64,000 bases of DNA from Rufibacter psychrotolerans. Its GTDB lineage: Bacteria; Bacteroidota; Bacteroidia; Cytophagales; Hymenobacteraceae. The stretch's first letter is position 1; each line of letters opens with the position of its first letter. The position numbers were made by a program, and so were the translations under genes. The stretch lies in NCBI RefSeq assembly GCF_016924645.1, contig NZ_JAFFJV010000006.1, forward strand, positions 245,940-309,939. Direction: 5' to 3'. The notes below the pieces were generated by a model. That model searched no databases, was not told the DNA's origin, and worked only from the letters and a program-made list of their open reading frames with translations. Positions 59,924 through 64,000 of this stretch are shown here, one piece after another.

Positions 59924-59952
59924 CAAAAGTACGAAGAAATAGCCTCTTACAA
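59924..59952 (-). promoter_or_regulatory. Promoter of hscA
   Basis: Minus strand: TTG (59952-59950), 18-bp spacer, TACTTTTG (59931-59924). It is 38 bp upstream of the hscA start. Confidence 0.75.
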
Positions 59953-60016
59953 GGGTACGGTTTCCTGCGGGATAGGTGGCGAAAGATGGGGTTGATTCCC
60001 AGAGAAATAAGGAATT

Positions 60017-60054
60017 CGTTTTAGGGCTGTTTTCCTGAAAGTATGCTGAAACGG
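60017..60054. repeat. 38-bp stop-codon palindrome, copy
   Basis: CGTTTTAGGGCTGTTTTCCT then GAAAGTATGCTGAAACGG; CG ends and centre match the family. Here between divergent promoters rather than beside a stop. The 708-bp gap 59886-60592 contains only repeats. Confidence 0.75.
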
Positions 60055-60137
60055 AAATGCCGGAATGTGGAGGAGGTTGGTTCCTGATCTATCTTGCTCA
60101 GGAAGGATTTATTTACTGAATGATTGCGGGGTATCAA

Positions 60138-60350
60138 ATCCGCTGGCGCGAGCCTCCGGCTCGTGTCCCCAAGCATTGCTGACCTTCCCTTCGTTGTCAT
60201 CCTGAAAGGATCTTGTGCGCAAACGGTAGTGGCATTTCTCCGATGCTTTTCTAGTTCGACACCAAGATCTTTTCAAGATGACAGGAGAATGTGCATCGGA
60301 CATTCTCAGGAATGCGTGCGGACACGAGCCGGAGGCTCGCGCCAGCGGAT
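60138..60350. repeat. Large inverted repeat with 31-bp perfect arms
   Basis: Left arm 60138-60168 and right arm 60320-60350 are exact reverse complements, each built from a REP-like hairpin (TGGCGCG, core AGCCTCCGGCT, CGTG). The 151-bp centre encloses copy C of the 87-bp element, so one repeat type sits inside another. Confidence 0.85.
60196..60282. repeat. 87-bp inverted-repeat element, copy C
   Basis: Starts GTCATCCTGAAAGGATCTTG and ends CAAGATCTTTTCAAGATGAC; right arm has two changes from copy B. Interior keeps AACGGTAGT, TTTTCTAGTTCG. No clear target-site duplication is visible. Confidence 0.88.
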
Positions 60351-60436
60351 GAGTTACGATTGTCGCTTGTTCCAAAGACCTCGCAGCGTCCGGAGGTCCT
60401 GCGAGCGTCTGTGCCTATTGCGCTGCCCGTGGTTCC

Positions 60437-60494
60437 CCGCGAGTCTGGAGACTCGCTTCTATCCTAAGTCACGAGACTTTAGTCTCGCGCCAGA
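60437..60494 (-). repeat. REP-like double hairpin, second copy
   Basis: GCGAGTCTGGAGACTCGC, then AAGTCACGAGACTTTAGTCT and CGCGCCAG: the same two-hairpin layout as 9541-9598 with small substitutions in the cores. Confidence 0.75.
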
Positions 60495-60525
60495 ACTAAA
60501 AAGGTGCTGGCGTAAGACCAAAAAA

Positions 60526-60565
60526 GCGTTTCAGGCCTGTTTTCCACAAATCAGGCCTGAAACGC
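60526..60565. repeat. 38-bp stop-codon palindrome, near-perfect copy
   Basis: GCGTTTCAGGCCTGTTTTCC then ACAAATCAGGCCTGAAACGC. Outer 15 bp of each arm pair exactly, including the TTTCA / TGAAA change relative to TTTTG / CAAAA in other copies. It lies 27 bp from the tldE stop. Confidence 0.9.
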
Positions 60566-60592
60566 TTTCAAAATCAATCAACAATAACCTAC

Positions 60593-61927
60593 TTACACTG
60601 CATCAGACAAGCTGCTGAAGGTGAAGTCCCGGATTTTAAGCGGAGGCAACAGGTAGTTGTTGCTGGATTCGCCGCTGACCACGCGTTCGGTTTTCCCGAT
60701 GGCTTCCAGGTTGTTGAGCATGATGATGGGACTTTCATTGAAGCGGAAGTTCTTCACGGCGTGTTTGATTTTGCCATTCTCAATGTAGAAGGTTCCGTCG
60801 CGAGTGAGGCCGGTGAGCAGGAGCGTCTGCGGGTCTACCGGACGGATGTACCAGAGCCTGGTGACCAGAATGCCTTTGGTGGTGCCTTTGATGAGATCGT
60901 CCAGGCTTTGGGTGCCGCCCTGCATAATGGCCGAGTTAGGGAACGGCACCGGCGTTGTTTTTTTCTGCTGGGCCCAATAGCGGGAGACCGGCATCTGTTT
61001 CACCACGCCTTTGTCAATCCAGATTACTTTGTTCAGGGCCTGGCCGTCCTGCGCCCAGGGGGAGGTGGGCAGATCGGGGTGGGCGGGATCAGAGTAGATG
61101 GTCACGCGTTCATCCACCAGTTTCTGGCCCAGTTTGTTGCCGCCGCCGGGCTTGCTCAGGAAGCTTCGGCCCTCGTCGGCGGAACGGGTATCCATGTTGA
61201 AAAACAGATTCTCCAGCATCACGGCCACGGCTGCAGGTTCCAGAATAACGGTGTATTTGCCCGGTTCCAGTGCCTTAGCGTTCACCGAGCTCACCGCCTT
61301 GTTCACCGCAATGTTGGAGGCCGCGGCCGTATCCAGTTTGTTCACGTCATTGAAGCCGCGGGAAACGTAGCCGGAGCCGGTACCATCGGGGGTGCGCACG
61401 GTGAGCGAGAAATCCACCCCTGTATCGGTGTTGTAGGCGAAGAGACCCTTGCTGTTCATCATGGACTGAAACCCCACCGAGTCTTGCAGGTAACCCGCCG
61501 CCGTCAGGTTTTTGCCTTTGGCCGCCGCAATGCTCTGCGACACCATCACCGCTCGTTGGTCTGGAGTAATAGCGGCCGTGGCGGCTACGTACGGATTGGT
61601 GGTAATGTATTTCTGCGGTTCCAGCACGCCCATGTACTCGGGGTTTTCGGGAGCCAGTCGGGCCAGTTCCTCTGAGCGGCGCACCACTTTCTCCAGTGAG
61701 GCATCGTCAAACTCGTTGATGGTAGCGGTGCCCATCCGCTTCCCGAAGGAAGATTGCACCACCAGCGAGGTGGTGTGGGCCTCGCCGGCGGTGGAGACGG
61801 TGTTGCGGGCGTAGCGCACGTTGCCCACTTTGTTTCCGTTCAGGTTGGCTTCGCACTCATCGGCTTTGCTCAAGGCCATCACTTTCCTCAGGATCGCCTG
61901 CGCCTGTTCTCTGCTATATATTGCCAT
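60593..61927 (-). CDS. TldE/PmbA-type metalloprotease subunit
   Basis: 444 residues. TldD/PmbA family without the HExxxH zinc motif, so the non-catalytic partner. N-terminal region AQAILRKVMALSKADECEAN, YARNTVSTAGEAHTTS; C-terminal region EPGKYTVILEPAAVAVMLEN, LFFNMDTRSADEGRSF, and the terminal motif PLKIRDFTFSSLSDAV. It pairs with TldD just upstream on the same strand to cut peptides, e.g. in maturation of modified peptides, and in E. coli CcdA turnover; the substrate here is unknown. Confidence 0.92.
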   Translation of the reverse strand: MAIYSREQAQAILRKVMALSKADECEANLNGNKVGNVRYARNTVSTAGEAHTTSLVVQSSFGKRMGTATINEFDDASLEKVVRRSEELARLAPENPEYMGVLEPQKYITTNPYVAATAAITPDQRAVMVSQSIAAAKGKNLTAAGYLQDSVGFQSMMNSKGLFAYNTDTGVDFSLTVRTPDGTGSGYVSRGFNDVNKLDTAAASNIAVNKAVSSVNAKALEPGKYTVILEPAAVAVMLENLFFNMDTRSADEGRSFLSKPGGGNKLGQKLVDERVTIYSDPAHPDLPTSPWAQDGQALNKVIWIDKGVVKQMPVSRYWAQQKKTTPVPFPNSAIMQGGTQSLDDLIKGTTKGILVTRLWYIRPVDPQTLLLTGLTRDGTFYIENGKIKHAVKNFRFNESPIIMLNNLEAIGKTERVVSGESSNNYLLPPLKIRDFTFSSLSDAV

Positions 61928-61975
61928 GGATGGTTTACGTCTGATGTAAGTTGAAACTACTTGTTGTAAGTTCTG

Positions 61976-62041
61976 AGTCTTGAGTTCTGAGTCCTGAGTT
62001 GTAAAATTTGACTAAGGACTATGGACTCAGAACTCAGGACT
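61976..62041. repeat. GAGTTCTGAGTCCTGAGT low-complexity inverted repeat
   Basis: 17-nt arms AGTCTTGAGTTCTGAGT (61976-61992) and ACTCAGAACTCAGGACT (62025-62041) pair with one mismatch; additional direct copies of GAGTTCTGAGT lie between. It lies between tldD and tldE. Confidence 0.7.
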
Positions 62042-62090
62042 GATCAACACAGGTAGAAAGTTCTTTAGATCTTTCTACCTGTGTTGATCA
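62041..62090 (-). terminator. Hairpin formed by the 3' end of tldD
   Basis: Perfect 20-bp arms TGATCAACACAGGTAGAAAG and complement, 10-nt loop. The tldD stop (62065-62067) lies in the loop, so one arm is the last codons of the gene. No T-run follows, so termination is uncertain; it may instead stabilise the mRNA end. Confidence 0.75.
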
Positions 62091-63696
62091 CGTTCACGCC
62101 GTTGAAGCGAGTGGTAGCGGAGCCGTGTGACACCGCGCTTACCTGCATGGGCTGGCCTTTCCCGTCGAAGAAGGAGCCGCCTAAGCGGTAATCGCTTTCG
62201 TCGCAGACGGCGGCGCAGGAGTTCCAGAATTCCTGGGTGTTGCTCTGGTAGGCCACATCTTTGAGCGGACCCACGATTTTGCCGTCCTTGATCTCGTAGA
62301 ACAGCTGCCCGCCGAACTGAAAATTGTAGCGCTGCTGGTCAATGGAGAAGGAACCGTCGCCTATGATGTAGATGCCTTTCTCCACGTTCTTGATCATGTC
62401 CTCCACGCTCAGTTTCTGCTTACCCGCCGCCAAAGACACGTTGGGCATGCGCTGGAACTGCACCGAGCTCCAATTATCGGCGTAGCAGCACCCGTGCGAT
62501 TCTTTCTCCCCGATGATGTGCGCTTGGTCCCGGATGGCCTGGTAGTTCACCAGCACGCCGTCTTTCACCAGATCCCAACGTTTGGTTTTCACGCCTTCAT
62601 CATCGTAGCCCACCGCGCCCAGAGAGCCGGGCTGCACCTTATCAGCGAAGAGGTTCACCTGCGGGCTGCCGTACTTGAAGTTCTTGGATTTCCACTTGTC
62701 CAGCGTGGCGAAGGAGGTGCCGGCGAAGTTGGCTTCATACCCCAGCACGCGGTCCAGCTCCAGCGGGTGGCCCACGCTTTCATGGATGGTGAGCCACAGG
62801 TGCGAGGGATCCAGCACCAGGTCATATTTGCCCGCCAGCACCGATTTAGCGGTGAGTTTCTCTTTGGCCTGTTTGGCGGCGGCCACGGCGTCTTCCAGCA
62901 TGTCATAGGAGTTGCCGTAGCGCGTAGTGATGCCTTTGTACTTGTCGGTGGCGCGGCCACTCAGGTACTCAAAGCCCATTCCCCGGGGCGAGCTGAGTGA
63001 CTGCCGCGTCTCAAACTTGCCGGTTTTCTGGTCAATGGCCGTGACGTTGAGCACCGGCCAGATGCGGTGTACGTCCTGGTCAATGTAAGAACCGTCCGTA
63101 GACGCGAAGTATTTCTGCTCATTTACCAGAAACAAGGCAGAGTTCACGTAATTGGCTCCGTTCTGCATGGCGGCCGCATTGGCGCCCAGCAGCAGGTCTA
63201 CTTTCTCCTTCAGCGGCACCTCAAAGGCATTGCGCTCAATGGGCGTTCTCCAGCTCACCTCACCGTAGCCTTGCTGCGGCGCCAGTTGTACCGGCTCGGT
63301 CTGGAGTTTGGAGTTCGCCTTGGCGATGGCAACGGCCAGCTCTGCAGCTTTGGCGGCTCCGGCGGGCGAGACTTCATCGGCGGCGGCAAAACCCCAGGTA
63401 TCGTTCACCAGCACGCGCACGCCCACCCCGAAGGACTCGGTGTTGACGGTGTTCTGCACCTTGTCTTCCCGCGTGATGAGGTACTGGTTCAGGTAGCGGC
63501 CAATCCGGACATCGGTATAGGAAGCGCCTTTGGATTTGGCCGCGTTGAGGGCCGCATCGGCAATCTGTTTTTTCTGAGCCACTTCCATGGGAGCGAGCAT
63601 CGCTTCGGGGGCAATATCGTGGCCCAAAAGCGGAATCGGCAGCATCAGGGCACCAAGCCCAAGGCCGGAAAGCTGGAGAAAATCGCGTCTTTTCAC
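62065..63696 (-). CDS. tldD: TldD-type metalloprotease subunit, Tat-type leader
   Basis: 543 residues. N-terminus MKRRDFLQLSGLGLGALMLP has a twin-arginine-like RRDFLQL and a hydrophobic core, suggesting Tat export. Catalytic zinc motif HESVGHPLELDRVLGYEANF (HExxxH) is near residue 305. Then the conserved GCCYADNWSSVQ and SFDGKGQPMQVSAV-type C-terminus. Together with the TldE-like gene downstream it forms the two-subunit protease. An exported version differs from the cytoplasmic E. coli TldD; export needs proof. Confidence 0.9.
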   Translation of the reverse strand: MKRRDFLQLSGLGLGALMLPIPLLGHDIAPEAMLAPMEVAQKKQIADAALNAAKSKGASYTDVRIGRYLNQYLITREDKVQNTVNTESFGVGVRVLVNDTWGFAAADEVSPAGAAKAAELAVAIAKANSKLQTEPVQLAPQQGYGEVSWRTPIERNAFEVPLKEKVDLLLGANAAAMQNGANYVNSALFLVNEQKYFASTDGSYIDQDVHRIWPVLNVTAIDQKTGKFETRQSLSSPRGMGFEYLSGRATDKYKGITTRYGNSYDMLEDAVAAAKQAKEKLTAKSVLAGKYDLVLDPSHLWLTIHESVGHPLELDRVLGYEANFAGTSFATLDKWKSKNFKYGSPQVNLFADKVQPGSLGAVGYDDEGVKTKRWDLVKDGVLVNYQAIRDQAHIIGEKESHGCCYADNWSSVQFQRMPNVSLAAGKQKLSVEDMIKNVEKGIYIIGDGSFSIDQQRYNFQFGGQLFYEIKDGKIVGPLKDVAYQSNTQEFWNSCAAVCDESDYRLGGSFFDGKGQPMQVSAVSHGSATTRFNGVNVINTGRKI

Positions 63697-64000
63697 GGTG
63701 GAAGAGGTTAATTGTTAACTACTTAAAAGTAAGAATTTGACCCGCATTTCCAAGCAATAAGATTAGGTTTTTTCTATATAGATGTGGGCCAAATGATAGG
63801 TTTCAACACACATTCTTTCCCCCTTCGAAGGGGGTAGGGGGATGACAAAGGCGGAAGAAGAGCCATTACTAGTTACAGATGGCGAGCAAGAATGAATCAT
63901 CCCCAACTATGGCGCGGAAGTTACTTCCGTGACTTGCAGAGACGGGTGAAGAAGTCACGGAAGTAACTTCCGCGCCATAGTTGTGTATTAGATATAAACG
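63697..64000. other. 304-bp terminal gap with palindromes
   Basis: No coding region. Contains CCCCCTTCGAAGGGGG (63819-63834) and the large inverted repeat listed next. A TACTTTTA near the tldD start (minus strand, about 63723-63730) is a weak -7 candidate. The window ends inside this gap. Confidence 0.7.
63904..63983. repeat. 80-bp inverted repeat with 32-bp perfect arms
   Basis: Left arm 63904-63935 and right arm 63952-63983 are exact reverse complements, with a 16-nt centre. Each arm contains TGGCGCG, the core GAAGTTACTTC and CGTGACTT, so it is built like the REP-type hairpins at 9430, 60143 and 60470. Confidence 0.9.

Noticed and set aside
60124..60618. 164-codon plus-strand frame in the repeat gap
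   Set aside because: It is composed almost entirely of inverted repeats (REP and 87-bp elements), so translation is unlikely.
63819..63834. CCCCCTTCGAAGGGGG as a regulatory operator
   Set aside because: Nothing ties it to a regulator; it lies in an unassigned gap and may be a common genome motif.

Overview
The window looks like a chromosomal segment of a Bacteroidota bacterium, most likely order Cytophagales and close to Hymenobacteraceae (Rufibacter/Pontibacter-like; genus is inference). The grounds are: promoters of the Bacteroidota type (TTTG or TTG, about 19-20 bp, TAnnTTTG); ribosomal genes with A-rich leaders and no Shine-Dalgarno; lipoproteins with acidic residues right after the lipid-bearing cysteine, as in Bacteroidota surface export signals; a DUF3467 gene after rpoC; a BtuB/BtuG-type surface system; and many Bacteroidota-typical hypothetical families. 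No rRNA, CRISPR array, prophage, transposase or insertion sequence was seen.

Layout. 1-5.9 kb: two hydrophilic or lipoprotein hypotheticals, then a minus-strand B12 locus (cobalamin riboswitch, BtuB-like TonB receptor, two BtuG-like beta-propeller lipoproteins). 6-13.2 kb: two DUF4919-like paralogues, a small lipoprotein, an AAG-type 3-methyladenine glycosylase, a small acidic protein, a THUMP-like methyltransferase, a DUF4397 lipoprotein and ahcY. 13.4-22.8 kb: a fused double glycosyltransferase, an ECF sigma factor with a zinc-finger-like partner, gmk, nadD, a STAS-like protein, frr and pyrH, a biotinyl carrier protein and a large M1 aminopeptidase lipoprotein. 22.8-36.4 kb: tRNA-Tyr/Gly/Thr, tuf, tRNA-Trp, secE, nusG, rplKAJL, rpoBC, DUF3467. 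36.4-39.8 kb: rpsL, rpsG, fusA, rpsJ. 40.2-54.5 kb: the S10, spc and alpha ribosomal genes, with secY, map, infA and rpoA. 54.6-57.5 kb: carA, eno and a DivIC/FtsB-like gene. 57.5-64 kb: hscA-like Hsp70, and TldE and TldD protease subunits on the minus strand, separated by repeat-rich gaps.

The gene content is mostly housekeeping. The unusual material is between genes. Four kinds of dispersed structured DNA recur: (i) a roughly 38-bp imperfect palindrome (CGTTTT-GGCCTG-TTTTCC-A/T-G and its mirror) with about 16 copies, several starting 0-7 bp after a stop codon; (ii) an 87-bp element with 20-bp terminal inverted repeats, three copies of identical length; (iii) REP-like hairpins with a constant TGGCGCG...CGTG frame around an interchangeable palindromic core; (iv) long perfect inverted repeats at 60.1-60.4 kb and 63.9 kb. 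Family (i) is essentially absent from the 40-57 kb ribosomal block. The clearest regulated physiological unit is the B12 riboswitch locus.
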